DNA of 60,000 bases, from the NCBI GenBank assembly GCA_029204225.1, contig CM055100.1, positions 27,546,649 through 27,606,648 of the forward strand. Direction: 5' to 3'. The DNA comes from Diphasiastrum complanatum. Taxonomy: Eukaryota; Streptophyta; Lycopodiopsida; Lycopodiales; Lycopodiaceae. A program made the translations under genes and the position numbers. The notes under the pieces were generated by a model. It searched no databases and was not told the DNA's origin. It saw nothing but the letters and a program-made list of their open reading frames with translations. Of the stretch, positions 34,374 to 45,613 are shown in pieces (within the stretch, counting starts at the first letter, position 1; the number at the start of each line of letters is the position of its first letter).

Positions 34374-35151
34374 TCATTGTTTCTCTTTATCTTTAATGAT
34401 CAACTTTGTTGTGTGGTCATGAAGAAATTTTTTTCTATCATATAGATCTAGAAAATCAATAGATCTTCTTTTGCTCAAGTCTATGTATCCAGAGAAAACA
34501 ACTAAGGAGGATGATCTTTTAGGAACTTCCTCAGCTACATAGCCAAATACTTTTATGACAATGTCTCTCTTCGCAAAAATAAGTTTATATGTATTCTGAA
34601 GGTATTTATGCCCGTTTGAGAAATATGATAACGCTTTAATTGCCATTATTATTGTCGTAGCATCTGAAGAAAATTTGCTATGATGAATGCAAATCTCTTT
34701 ATCTACAAAGCTCTTCAAATAATGGGATAGGGATGAATCCCTTTGTTGTGATCCTTGGCTTTCCCTCACGTATGCCTGCCTTGTTGCAAAGGCATCTACC
34801 TCCACAGTAGCTTGTAAAATATGAGCAAACGTCACATATCTTGAAAACAAAATAACTATATTTGAATAGAAATCTCATTCAAATAAAACCAAATTTACTT
34901 ACCAGATCAGGCTCATTAGCTTGAATAATTACAACAGTATGTAGATCATGACCAGCAACTATGGTCGTCGAAGCAGTCGATGGATTAGTTTCCGAGGACT
35001 GTGAGACATATCTGCTCTGGATTCTCAGAAATTTCTCCTCACTGGGCAAATTTGCTTGGTATGCCCTACTTTCAGACATGATTGACTGTAGGACTTCAGT
35101 CCCGTCGAGCCACTCATCTCCGTCTTTGTAATCAATAGAAGCACATAGTGT
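34374..35151 (-). pseudogene. 3' part of unidentified gene B
   Basis: Two frames: 35151-34906 (around DEWLDGTEVLQSIMSE and FLRIQSRYVSQSSE, ending at a good donor CTG|GTAAGT) and 34850-34374 (FAHILQATVEVDAF, FVDKEICIHHSKF, VIKVFGYVAEEVPKR). The likely acceptor is TTTTCAAG near 34844, but the phases do not match, so a frameshift or another splice site is involved. No known domain. An LTR-like insertion separates it from the 5' part at 35883-36720. Confidence 0.4.
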
Positions 35152-35880
35152 GAAAAATGCAAAAATAAGCTTGGTAGAGGCCAAAAATCATGTATATAGG
35201 ATGATTACACATGTGCGGAGCCTATTCCCACATGTTAAATTAGTGTACTTGTCATGTACCATAATCATATAGGTTGTACATATGATTTAATTCAAGTTCT
35301 AGTGGCTAAAAAGGCCAAAAACTAGTTTTTCTAGACATATGACACATGGCATCAATCTATTGATTGCATGAGCCACATCCTTTGGTTAGGTGTCATATCC
35401 CATGTGTAGAGGACAGCTCACACGTGTGGAATAAGCTGAAGTAGGCGAATTTTGACTTCTAGAAGATTTCCAAGTAGATCTCCATATAGAAGGAAAATGG
35501 ACCAAAAGTGCTCAAAATAGAAGGTTTTGTCCAAGTGTCAGTTTTGCATGATGAATCATCATATGACAAAGCACCTTCACACATGTGGGATCAGAGGGAT
35601 GATCAGTACTACGAGCTCCCACTTATTGTATATATAGAGCCACATTTGGCCATAATCAATGTGAGACACCAATCTTGGTTTTGGAAGCAATTTTGAGTGA
35701 TTCTCTCCATTTGTCTATATTTGTTTTGATTGTTTTGAGGTTCTATCAATGTGTACTTGATTTTCAGATTGGAGTCCGTACTCAGACAGTTTTTCACACG
35801 TGTGAAACCATAAAGTACACTTACCTTCAATTAATGATTGTTCTTGTTAGGATTTTGTGTCTAGAATTGATCTAGATTGA
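35152..35880 (+). mobile_element. Solo-LTR-like insertion splitting gene B
   Basis: The start TGTGAAAAATGC followed by GGTAGAGGCCAAAAATCATG parallels the Copia LTRs. It carries CACACGTGTG near 35430 and 35794 and a TATA box TATATATAGAG near 35629. Gene B coding sequence lies on both sides in the same orientation. The right end and target duplication are not resolved. Confidence 0.5.
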
Positions 35881-35882
35881 TC

Positions 35883-36720
35883 TTAATCTGAAGTAGATTG
35901 ATTGATCAAGTAATCTGACAACCAATCCCTCTTGAGGATCAGATTAGGATCCACTCTTGGTCCTTTTTGTACTTTTTCCACACATAGATCATCACCCTCG
36001 AGATCTATGAAGTCCGAGAATTCCTTGATGAAATTAGACAGAATTGATAATATTTCATCCTCCCTCAGATCAAGAACATCATTCAAAGAGATGTATGCGA
36101 CACTATTCATGTAATACACCGGCAAATCGAGAATAGTCTTGCTTTTGTCATATGAATTCACATCAGATAAGGATGAAATGGACAATGCACGAGACTGGGC
36201 TGGGTCGTATATTGCTGCCAATCTTGCCTCCTCGTCAGCACCCAAAACATCATCAACGGTAGCTAATTCTGATGTCACAGAATCAGCGGATGATGAGGCA
36301 CCCTCAATGCTTAGCCTCAAAGTTTCTACCTCTTCAGGAACAAGAGCAGAAAGATAAAACACCCCTTCCTTCACAAAGCGACATGATTGATTGTGCTGGT
36401 CACAATGGACCACACATTTAAAATCACTCACTATTTTCGTGAATCGTCAGTTGTGAGCTTGCTTTGAAAGTGACTGGGCAAGTACCAAGTCATGGAAATG
36501 AATGAATCGTAGATTATCCATTGTCAACATAGACTGATTCAGACCATCATAATATTATTTATACAAGGCCAGAAAATATGATCTATGTTCAGATCCAAAC
36601 CTCCAGATATCAAAAGACATATTGAAATACGTCTTGTAGTGACCTATGTAATTACCAACCCCTTAATCAATGAGGAAGGCGTGCAAGGCAGAATCATAAG
36701 TATCAGAAGATGAGACATCC
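35883..36720 (-). pseudogene. 5' part of unidentified gene B
   Basis: The frame 36431-35883 encodes an acidic protein (SDFKCVVHCDQHNQSCRF, FYLSALVPEEVETL, VYYMNSVAYISLNDVLDL). The same frame extends upstream to about 36660 through stops (GHYKTYFNMSFDIW, FGSEHRSYFLALYK, MDNLRFIHFHDL). The Cys/His spacing near the start (C-x4-C-x6-C) might bind metal, but no family is recognised. Stops upstream show decay. Confidence 0.4.
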
Positions 36721-38237
36721 ATGTCTTCAGAACTTCAGAAGTATAAACCGAAGAGGGTGACACTGATGCCCAAAGACATGCTTCTTGTCATGAGGCTTCG
36801 GAACACCTATGACAACATTTTTAAGTCAGGATTCACACAAAGGCAAGTTCCTCTTAAAAGGGGGCCTATCCCACCCCAAAAAAAGAGAAAGCAAGCACAA
36901 CCCAAGCGTTCAAAACCCAAGCCTAGGTCTCCCAGCTCTTCACCCTTGCCTCCTCTCATTAGAAAAGATGTGGCAAGTACGTCGACAATTCCATGGATTG
37001 AGAGTCCTCCCCCAACCCCTGATCTTGAAATCCAAAGTTCTCCTTCTCAACATGTGGATGATTTAAATACAGTGGTGGACAAGACTGTTTCTATGTTGAT
37101 GCAACTGATAAAGAGTTGCACATCAGACTCCCCAATGATCCAAATGACACATTCTTTGATTCTAAAAGATACATTGATTTTGATATGTATATAGCCAAAA
37201 AAATAGACGATCTCGGAGGAGAGTTTATGTTTTGTATAGATGATATTAATTTTACAATGCATATCAAAGACCCGCATTTTAAGGAGCTAAAAGAAAAGAC
37301 CTCCCATATCTCAAACATAGTCGTTGAATCCGGGTGTGTATACTATGTACATAAATACACATGTACAGTCACGAAGGAGATTTTTGTTGTATCTCCAATT
37401 TTTGGGCATCGGTTGCATAAAGAGAGGAAAGCCAGAAGGCTCTTCAGGCACACAAGCAAGGATGCATCAATATTCATCATCCCATATTGTGCAAAGTAAG
37501 ATAATTTCTTTTTCTAAGATTTGTTTTTTGAAAACTCTTATAGATTCTAGTAATTCATTGCTTGTCATTTGTTGGCGACAAACATTGGAGCGTGCACGTA
37601 ATATCTTTGAAAGTGGATTCTCTGGAAGCTGCATACCTGTGTGCATGATAATTTTTCCTTGAATGCCACCCATTCCATTGTAAACTCCATGTACAAGAGG
37701 ATGTTGGAGCTATTGCCCAGGCCAGATGGGCGGATTGTAATAACTATCATAGAGATTGTTGATGCAAATGTAAAAAGGATCTTTTCACATATGATGACAT
37801 GGAGTTTAAAATTATATTGAATTATAATTTAACAATTTTTTGTTGTAATCTCTCAATCTTTGCAACAAGACGATGCTTTCAGCTACGGATGGTTTTCGAT
37901 CTAAAATGTTAAATCATTCTTGGATTGGTATATGATGCAAACTCCAAATGCTAATATGCGCGAGGTAAATTTCTCAACTTCCAGTATCTTGATGATATTA
38001 TGTTAACTTTGTGTAATTATATTTTTTAGACATTGGCTCATACATACATACACTCGATGTTTCAAATTGTAGTTCCAATGTCCTGAAGTATCAACAAATG
38101 CTATTCATCAGTACCGGCAAGAAATGTTGCAAATCCTACTATCGTCTGCAAGGCCCTACAAGCATGAAGGTGCCTTGAATGAAGCTGTCGGAGGTCCTGT
38201 GGATAGTGAAGTTGCAGTGCTTGAGGATCTGCCTTAG
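36700..38237 (+). pseudogene. Unidentified multi-exon gene C with histone-H3-like motif
   Basis: The first frame (36700-37194) begins with KYKPKRVTLMPKDMLLVMRL, closely matching the end of the histone H3 fold (KRVTIMPKDIQLARRIR), then a basic, Pro-rich tail. A second frame (about 37083-37499) reads LGGEFMFCIDDINFTMHIKD and SIFIIPYCAK and ends at a GTAAGA donor. A third segment (about 37560-37810) includes GDKHWSVHVIS and YKRMLELLPRPDGRIVI. The last exon (38073-38237) follows CGAG|GTAAAT (exon end 37964) and TTGTAG|TTC. Frames do not all join cleanly, so the gene is probably decayed. The HW and DSL residues faintly recall a C48 peptidase, but the spacing is wrong, so I do not assign one. Confidence 0.45.
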
Positions 38238-38703
38238 GCACTTATGATTGGAATGTAAATATTGAAATAAGTTCTGACAAATACATAGAAATATATCATC
38301 ACATGATGATGCATAGAACAAATAGGCGAACAGAAAGTGGGCTATTATTGAAAGCCACGAATATTTTATTTTGATTATAAGAACAATGTACATTTTCTGA
38401 AATACTGAATACTATTTGTTCAATGAAATCTTGAAGTCATTTGAGAAAGCTTTATTTTATTTTTTTGAAAGGTACATTGATGTTGCATGTCTACGATTCC
38501 AATGTTTATGCGATTTTGACAATTTCTACTCTTCTATTTAAATCCTTGCACTGTATGCAATTTTCTTGTCTTGGTCTTACCTGTACATCAAAGAAACTTG
38601 TTAAACAATATCAACATTGAGATTATTTTAAATGCAATCTTGCAATACCAAAAACACTGAAATAAGTTTAAATAAGATCATTCAAAGTCATTTCAAGTGT
38701 GTA
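38238..38703. other. No gene recognised; spacer between convergent relics C and D
   Basis: AT-rich sequence without supported frames; probably shared 3' flank of the two convergent relics. Confidence 0.3.
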
Positions 38704-39510
38704 TTAAAGAGATACACATACACCTACCAATCTCTCATTGACTCGAAAACAGAAGTGTTCAGGAATATCATATTGCAACAAGGTAAGCTCTGATTGAATG
38801 TGATCGAGTGTCCAATCTTCCTCCACCTCAATTGTTGTAGTAGTAGAATTATTTTGATTCACTTGGATTTCTATTTGATCTTGATGATTCAGTGTGAAAT
38901 CTTGATCCAATGCTTTCCATTCATTGCCAACTTTGGACCATCTTCTATAATAAAATGTTAAAGAAAGCACCTGTTTTTCTATTAGATATCTAAATTTCAT
39001 TGACGATCTATTAACTATGCTCTCAATATTGCCATTACTCTTTTTATCCCATTGAATATCAAGGAGGCTTGATAACATATTGTTTGTTAAATCACTACAA
39101 ATAAACATTGTCATTGTTCTACGAATATTACATGCAACAAAAAAATCTACAAACATTGCAAAAGGCAGAAACCAGTGCAATCTATTGTTTTTTGAACCTG
39201 TGCTACATTTCATACGATTTTGAATGTCCATAAAAAACCTTGATCAGAATCTCTCTGCTATGGTGGAATCCGGAGGAATTCATTCTTCGCTTGCGAAAGA
39301 GGGTAATGATATTGCCTCTAATCTTCCACCTAAATTGGATGGTGTGTAAGATGAATCAAAAAAGAAAATACAAGAATCCAAAAGTGATCTCATGGAGCGG
39401 TTCTTGTATTGCAAAAGACCAATATCAGAATGAATAACGTCCATGATGTCGACAAGCGATTGTATAGGCTGCCATTCGATTATACTTGATGGATACAAAT
39501 CTGCACAAAC
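38704..39510 (-). pseudogene. Unidentified gene D, copy 1
   Basis: Translation runs from DLYPSSIIEWQPIQSLVDIM and DVIHSDIGLLQY through PSFASEE, a stop at the place of Trp in copy 2, then KCSTGSKN, MFVDFFVACNIRRTMTMFIC, KFRYLIEKQVLSLTFYYRRW and VEEDWTLDHIQSEL, ending near a GTAGGT donor. Copy 2 lies at 54786-59145 on the opposite strand with the same order. No known domain. The Copia relic at 39.6 kb abuts its 5' side, so the upstream exon is missing. Conserved residues in two diverged copies argue for a real protein family. Confidence 0.55.
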
Positions 39511-39624
39511 CCATAAAACTATATATCATTTAAATACTCAGATACACGTTTAAATGATTGATGAAAAGCTCAAAGCAAAAAATTCTCCAAAACTTACAAT
39601 TGCATTTGAGTTTGTCAATTGAAC
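39511..39624 (-). other. Boundary between gene D copy 1 and Copia relic A
   Basis: A likely acceptor (TTTGTGCAG, about 39504-39512) precedes the first gene D codons. The Copia coding relic ends nearby at 39625. Confidence 0.35.
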
Positions 39625-40787
39625 TTATGCCTTCCACTCTAATCTCCTTATGCATGTAGACATGTTGAACCAAGACCTCTGAAATGGATCGACCACCAGG
39701 TGTTGTTTATTAACTGTTGTCATTGGTAGCTCATAATATTTTTTGAGAATTTCATAGCTGACTAGATCAGTGTCTACTATGTATTTCGTCTCATCAAATT
39801 TAACATCTCGAACAACTTTTATCTTGCCAGTTTCTAGTACATAAACACGATAATATGACGAATGTAACTCGAATCCTACCAGAAAATCTTGTTCCGTCTT
39901 TTCATCGAATTTCTTTCTCAGCTTATCTGGTATGTGCATATACACTATGCATTCAAATGTCGGAACATGTGTAAGATTTGGCTTCAATTTCCACCATATC
40001 TCATGAGGAGTTTTATCCGGCATTCGAGATTTCAAAATACGATTCTGAAGATAATTTGATGTAGCCACTACTTCTGCCCACAATTGTTTTGGACCTTCGC
40101 ATGAGCCATCATACGCCTTGTAGCTTCCATCAGTGTACGATTCCTTCTTCAGCTATTCCATTGTGATGAGGTGTGTAAGATGTAGTCTTTGTGTGCATAA
40201 TACCTCGATCAGTACAGTAAGTTTTGAATTCATTGAAAATGTACTCACCTCCACGATCTATGCTAATTTGCTTCAGCTTGTTGCATGTCTGCTTCTTAGC
40301 CCAATTCGTATAGTCAACGAATTTCTTGAAAGCTTTAAATTTGGTACAAATAAAATATACTACGACGAACTTGCTAAAGTCATCAATAAATGTTATGAAG
40401 TACTTTGCATCACCCAATGACAATACTCTGAATGGTCCACAAATATCTGAATGCACAATTTCAAGTAGCTTAGTTGCTTTATAAACATCCTTATTGAAAG
40501 GTGTTCTAGTCATCTTGCCTTTAAGGCAGGATTCGCAAGTAGTTCGAATATCTCTACTTTTGATTTCGACTCCTTGAATTCTCTGACTTTTGTTGGCTTG
40601 GTACAAGGCTTCCATGTTCATGTGACATAGCCTCTTGTGCCATAGTACATCTGTCAATTCCTGAGTTTGATTGACTTGTTTGATTCTTGTTCGAATATTC
40701 AGGTGATATAAGTTTCCTTCTCTGATGCCTTTAGCAACCAGGTTATTAAAATTTTTCTTGAACAGTTTACAAGAGTTCTTTGTGAAG
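39625..40787 (-). pseudogene. Copia relic A, pre-integrase and integrase part
   Basis: From 40787 downwards: VAKGIREGNLYHLN and LWHKRLCHMN (pre-integrase zinc domain), CESCLKGK, then the integrase core HSDICGP, FIDDFSKF, DRGGEY and TPHHNGIAE. After a break at about 40130-40083 the part following the core continues (ATSNYLQNRI, KTPHEIWW, LVGFELHSSYYRVY). It is joined in frame, on its 5' side, to an RT start (next entry), the reverse of normal Copia order. Frame changes show it is inactive. Confidence 0.8.
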
Positions 40788-41610
40788 CTTGTCATTTTGA
40801 CCATTGGTGAGTAGGTATCAAAATAATTGATATTGTACCTTTGCATGTAGCCCTTGGAGACAAGTCTTGATTTAAGGCTTTCGACAGTGCCATCTGATTT
40901 GATTCTTTTTTTAAAAACCCATTTGCAGTCGACGATCTTTTTATCTTCGGGCAATGGCTCTAGTGTCCATACCTCATTGTGCCTCATTGATTCGATTTCT
41001 TCTAACATTGCTTGCTTCCAGAATTCTCTCACTGGACTTTGGACAACTTCTTGGTATGTTGTTGGTTCTAGATAGCTTCTTAGTATGTTGTTGGTTATGG
41101 ACAACTTCTGTACTCTGGACAGCCTCTTGGTATGTTGTTGGTTCTTCAATGAAGCTACATAATTTGAACTCTGTATCTTCGCTCCATTGAAGATTGTCAG
41201 TGTATCGATCTAGAGGTCTTCTTTGTCTTGTTGACCTTCTTGGTTCTGTTCGTCGTCGTTGGTTAATTTCTTCTTCAATAGGTTGATCTTCAGCTTTCTG
41301 CTCTGGAGTTTGGGGCTCGACATTCTGCTCGATTTCCCTCTTGAATTGGTAGTAGTGTGAAGATCTCATGGCCATTTTCTTCCTTCACTCCAGGAAATGT
41401 GGATTCGTTGAACTTCACATCTCTACTCAACACAACTTTCTTCGTGATTGGGTTGTAGAGTTTGTACACTTGTGATTCATTCGAGTATCTGACCATGACT
41501 ATTTGCTCTGACTTTTCGTCGAGCTTGCTTCTATTTTCTTTTGGTATGTGCTTGTATGTTGCACATCCGAACACACATACATATGACAGATCAGGCTTAT
41601 TACTTGTCCA
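40787..41610 (-). pseudogene. Copia relic A, integrase end and reverse transcriptase start
   Basis: From 41610 downwards: WTSNKPDLSYVCVFGCATY (after the integrase core), VVLSRDVKFNES, an acidic linker, EFWKQAMLEEIESM, DCKWVFKKRIKSDG and YFDTYSPMVKM (RT start), where it switches to pre-integrase sequence. A segment around 41040-41150 is locally triplicated (GTATGTTGTTGGTT three times). The 41610 end is the insertion point of the Gypsy LTR. Confidence 0.8.
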
Positions 41611-42436
41611 TGTAGGGTCGAAGATCTCGTGTCGTAGTAGCCCTCCCACCTGTCAACAAGGGTTAGAACAGATAATAGGTGCCTAACTATGAATAGATGC
41701 TACTTTTAGATAGATCTCTACTTTTTCTCTAACTCTATCACCACTAACACTGCACACCCCTAACTCTACTCCACTAAACTAACATTCATCATGATTTTGT
41801 GAAGGAGAAGAATAGAATAGAAGAGAGGAAGAGAGTAATAGTGAGAAGGTGGAGAGAGAGAGAGTGAGGGTGGAGGTTAGCTCAAATGCTCCTTGTGCTT
41901 GCTAATGCAAAAACTTTAACTATGGAAACCAAAAACTTGCAAACTTGAGAGCAAAAGGAAAACACAATCAAGCACATTAGCAATTAGTGAATAGCAAGTG
42001 AGGATGCTTCTCTCCAAAATTTGGTAGAGTTTCCTTCTTCTCATTAGGCATGAAAATAGAGTACATGAGGTGTTTTTTTATAAATGGGGAAGGCCCTTGC
42101 CCCAAAATACTATTGGCTAATATGTACACTAATCCTATCCATTCATCTTGGACCCAACTTGATCCAAAGGTCTTAAAAAAGTACATTGGATTTCACATTA
42201 TTCATGTAAGTCTCCATTTGGACCTAGCTTAAAAGAGTTAACACTAAGTTTCTAATTGGACTTTGGGCCTCAAGTATTATCTTAATTACAAAAGGGCCCA
42301 AATCTAGTATTCTATTTACAACTCAACTTGCGTGCTCATCGGGCCATGGGCTTATACGCACAAGATGCCATGCCCTCGCAACATATTTTATTAGTCAATA
42401 TTATCTATTTACAATATGCTGGGAATACCCCCAACA
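41611..42436 (-). repeat. 3' LTR of the Gypsy element
   Basis: On the minus strand it starts about TGTTGGGGGTATT and ends ACCCTACA. It has a TATA box (complement of TTTATAAA, near 42077-42085), a CT-rich leader part near 41830-41880, and a last 37 bp matching 53505-53541 with a few changes. The start is approximate because no clean purine tract precedes it. Confidence 0.7.
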
Positions 42437-45400
42437 GGACCCACGGCCTGAAGTAGTGCCGGTCCCTCGGCACTCTGCCGGTTTAGTACAAAGTCTTCTT
42501 GGCCCGCCTCTGGTGGATCAGGTAGCCAGTGACATCTTCCATAAAGCTTATTCGATCTATCTTCTTCAAGTCCTTGGGCGTGTGAAGGGACTTGTGGACT
42601 CCTGTTAGCTAGCTTTGGTCGACCCACGCTTGGAATCTACGCGTCTAGGGATTCCCAAGGAATGCGGCTCGGTAGTAAGCTCGAGCTACTGGAAGTTGAT
42701 CTTTCACTTTATCTGAGGCTAATGCCTTATTTGGATCAAAGAATATTGGTGGGAGAAAATTATCCCACTTCATTTCGATTCCCATTAGATACTCTAAGTC
42801 CCAGGCGTAAGTGGCTACCGCCCGGACTGTTGGGTCAGGGCAGTTGAAATAGTTATTAGAGAATTGGGTGAGAGCCCTTTGGGCGTCTACATTCGTATCC
42901 CAACCATGCTCTGAAGGGATTTTTGGCCAATTACAATTCTAAATGGTGATCTTGTCTAGAGGACTGCCGCATTCCGCCCATTTGGATCGTTGTGTGCATG
43001 GCAGAAAATGCGCGTTCACCCTTAGTTGTTGTGGACTGGTCACATAGGCCCTGATGGCCGTAGGGTCCCGTTCAAATAGCTGTTGGCGCCATGCAGGTTG
43101 TGGTGGGAGGGCGGGTAGTGCTTGCAGCTCATCGCCTTTTATGGTTTGTGCTGAAAATGATATCTACCAGCCGCCTCTTGAGGACTCGTGGGGATATTTG
43201 GATAGGAATTCGTTGATATTGACTCCGGGGTGTCAGAAAGCCCGGCTGACAGATATAGTTCATGAGCTTCTTGATGAGGAGGCTTGTCCTTCCTCTTGGT
43301 TATGGCTAGGACCCGTGTCTTGGCCTTGGTCCTGCATCTCAGCTCCAGTATCAGGAGGTCCTTGGTCTTGCCCGCCTGACCCCTGATCCTGACTTATTGC
43401 CCTGCTGCCTGCTGGCCTTGGTCCTGGCTCGTACTTGCTTGTGCAACATAAAAAAGAGGTGGCATTGGAATTACCACCGAGGTTGGTTGAGTCTTATTCT
43501 CCATGAATTGTTGACAAGCCTTGAGGGCTTGTTTGGCCTGGGCGAGCTCCTGAGTTGTGCTGGCTCGATATTTGCCGAACTCCGTCTGGTAGTTGTTCAA
43601 AGTTTGACTATAGACCTGCACCTGATGCCTAAAAAGATTCATCTCTGCTTGAGAGAGTGGCCTTGAGTCAGGTGCGGGTTGAGCTAACCATGTGAGTTTT
43701 TTGCTTTGCAGGGCTTGCACCTCCACCCCCAGGTGCATATTTTCTGCTTTATATATCTGGAGTTGCGTCTGGAGGGAGATAAGCCGTTGGGATGCTTCAT
43801 ACTGAAGCTCCTGCACCTTGGTAGAGGCATCTGTCAGTGTTTGGAGAGGCTCTAGATATACTGGTTGAGGTCATCCTCCTTTTGCTGCAGCTTTGTGAGC
43901 TCCCGATGTTCGTCTTGTTCATGTTGTTGAGAAATTATCAGCTCTTGTTGCAGCTTTCTGATTTCTACTCATAGCTGGGTGTTGTTGGTTGCCAATTGGA
44001 GTATTCGACTGTCCAATGATGTCTTGGCTGCTACCATGTCCTGGATGAATGTTCCCAAGGCTTGGTAGGTCGTCGTTAAGTCTGTTGGAGCAACTGGTAA
44101 ATTGGCGCTTGTAGGGGCTTGTGTGGTAGTGGCCCCGATGACCTATATAGTGTCATCGTCATTGTCTTCAATGAGTTTCTTCGGTGACCTTTTGTCATCT
44201 GGGGTGGTGGGATCTGCCCGATCTGGTGATGGAATAAAAATTGTTTGTACAAATGCGTCATTAGACAACGGTTGGTCACCCTCAGCAGCCTTTGATGGAG
44301 AAATGGGTGGTGTGGGAGGAACAGAAGTGGAAACAGGGATGGGGACAGTTTGTCCATACGAGAGAATGGATGGAACAGAGGGGAACTGTAGGGTAGTGTT
44401 GAGGACAAAAGGAAAAGATGGGGCAGAAGTGGTCTGGCAAGGTGGTGAAAAGTTGATGACCTGCATCCACGCCAGAGTGTTTGGAGACAACTGGAAATCA
44501 ATAGGCTTGAACTGGAGAGGGACAGCGGTGGGAACAAGAGTAATGGAGGATGCGATAGTAATGGAAGGGGTGGTAGAAAATGAAACAGAGGTAGAAGTAG
44601 TATCAATAGAGGAGATGGGAATGGAAACAAAAGTAGCAATTGTGGGTGGAACAAAAGGAAGAGGAGCGGCAACAGAAACAGTGGTAGGAGGCTGTATAGA
44701 AGAGGAAGTGCTGGTGGTAGAAGCCGAAGCTGTTACTGGTGTGGTGGTGGTGGTGGGGCATCTGGTACCAGGTGGAGATGAGGAAGATGGGGTAGCGCCA
44801 CACATTCTTTTGCTGGCCATCGTGTCAGTGGCTGCAGGTTGGAAAGATGTGGATGTAGTTGATGGAGGATAAAGGTTAGTGTGTGGCACAGTGGATGAGA
44901 TAGATGCTGGAATGGCGGAACCGACGCACTTTTGCCTCGAGAAGTGCACAGGTGAAGTTACACAATAGGGGACCTACTGCGATATGTTCTCAGGGAGTTT
45001 GGTTTTATTGAGATTTTTAGTTCGCGGATGAGGAAGGTATGCCAGTCGTATGGCACAACCATGGGGCCAAGGAATCCTAGGAAAGACTCCACAATCTGAC
45101 TCAGCAGCGTGGACTAGATTCTATCCTTGCAAAATGTTGAAACAACCAAAAAGTTGTTCAACAAATGCACAGCCGTCTGAATGACTGGTTCCGTAATAGC
45201 CGCTATCAAGTATCCGTTGTTAGTTTGGATCAAAATTTCTGGTGCAGTCTAGGTGACGAAAGGTTTTATCAGAGCTTTTGCCTGACGATGAGAGATGGGC
45301 TGGCGGTCACCGAACATAATGCTGACAGTGACCATCGAGTTCACGTTAATCTGTATCTTGTATGTGGTACCCTGGTACAAGAAGTGAACATGCGACTTCA

Positions 45401-45613
45401 GCACGTCCCAGGTGGCGTAAGCATGAAGGGTGAGGCCCATGTTAATGTCAGAGCTGAAAAGCGCCGAGTAAAAACCCATTGCTTCAAGAAGTGGGCCAGC
45501 AATCTGAAGCCAAGATTTAATCAAGGCATCAGAAGACAAGGGCCAAATTTGAGGGGCTGATGGTATTTCACGCTAGATCACCTGCTTGGTGTCAGAGTCA
45601 TTAGAAGGTGAGC
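42437..45613 (-). pseudogene. Large accessory ORF downstream of Gypsy integrase
   Basis: Broken frames in the same sense as pol form one ~1000-codon coding stretch: an N-terminal globular part (45539-45249, with LHAYATWDVLKSHVHFLYQG and IMFGDRQPISHRQAKALIKP), a long Ser/Thr/Pro-rich part (44949-44143), a Gln-rich coiled coil (43816-43394), and a C-terminal part (about 43200-42430, with FERDPTAIRAYVTSPQQL and YAWDLEYLMGIEMKWDNFLP). No membrane segment or signal peptide is evident, so it is not an obvious envelope gene. Some Tat-lineage elements carry extra ORFs of unknown function. A similar decayed array appears at 8215-9668. Confidence 0.6.

Noticed and set aside
37560-37810. A C48 (Ulp1-like) peptidase in gene C
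   Set aside because: HWSVHVIS and DSL are suggestive, but they are too close together and no catalytic Cys block is visible.
44102-44872. A 256-codon plus-strand frame
   Set aside because: It is Gly/Val-rich and exactly antisense to the Ser/Thr/Pro-rich part of the Gypsy accessory ORF.
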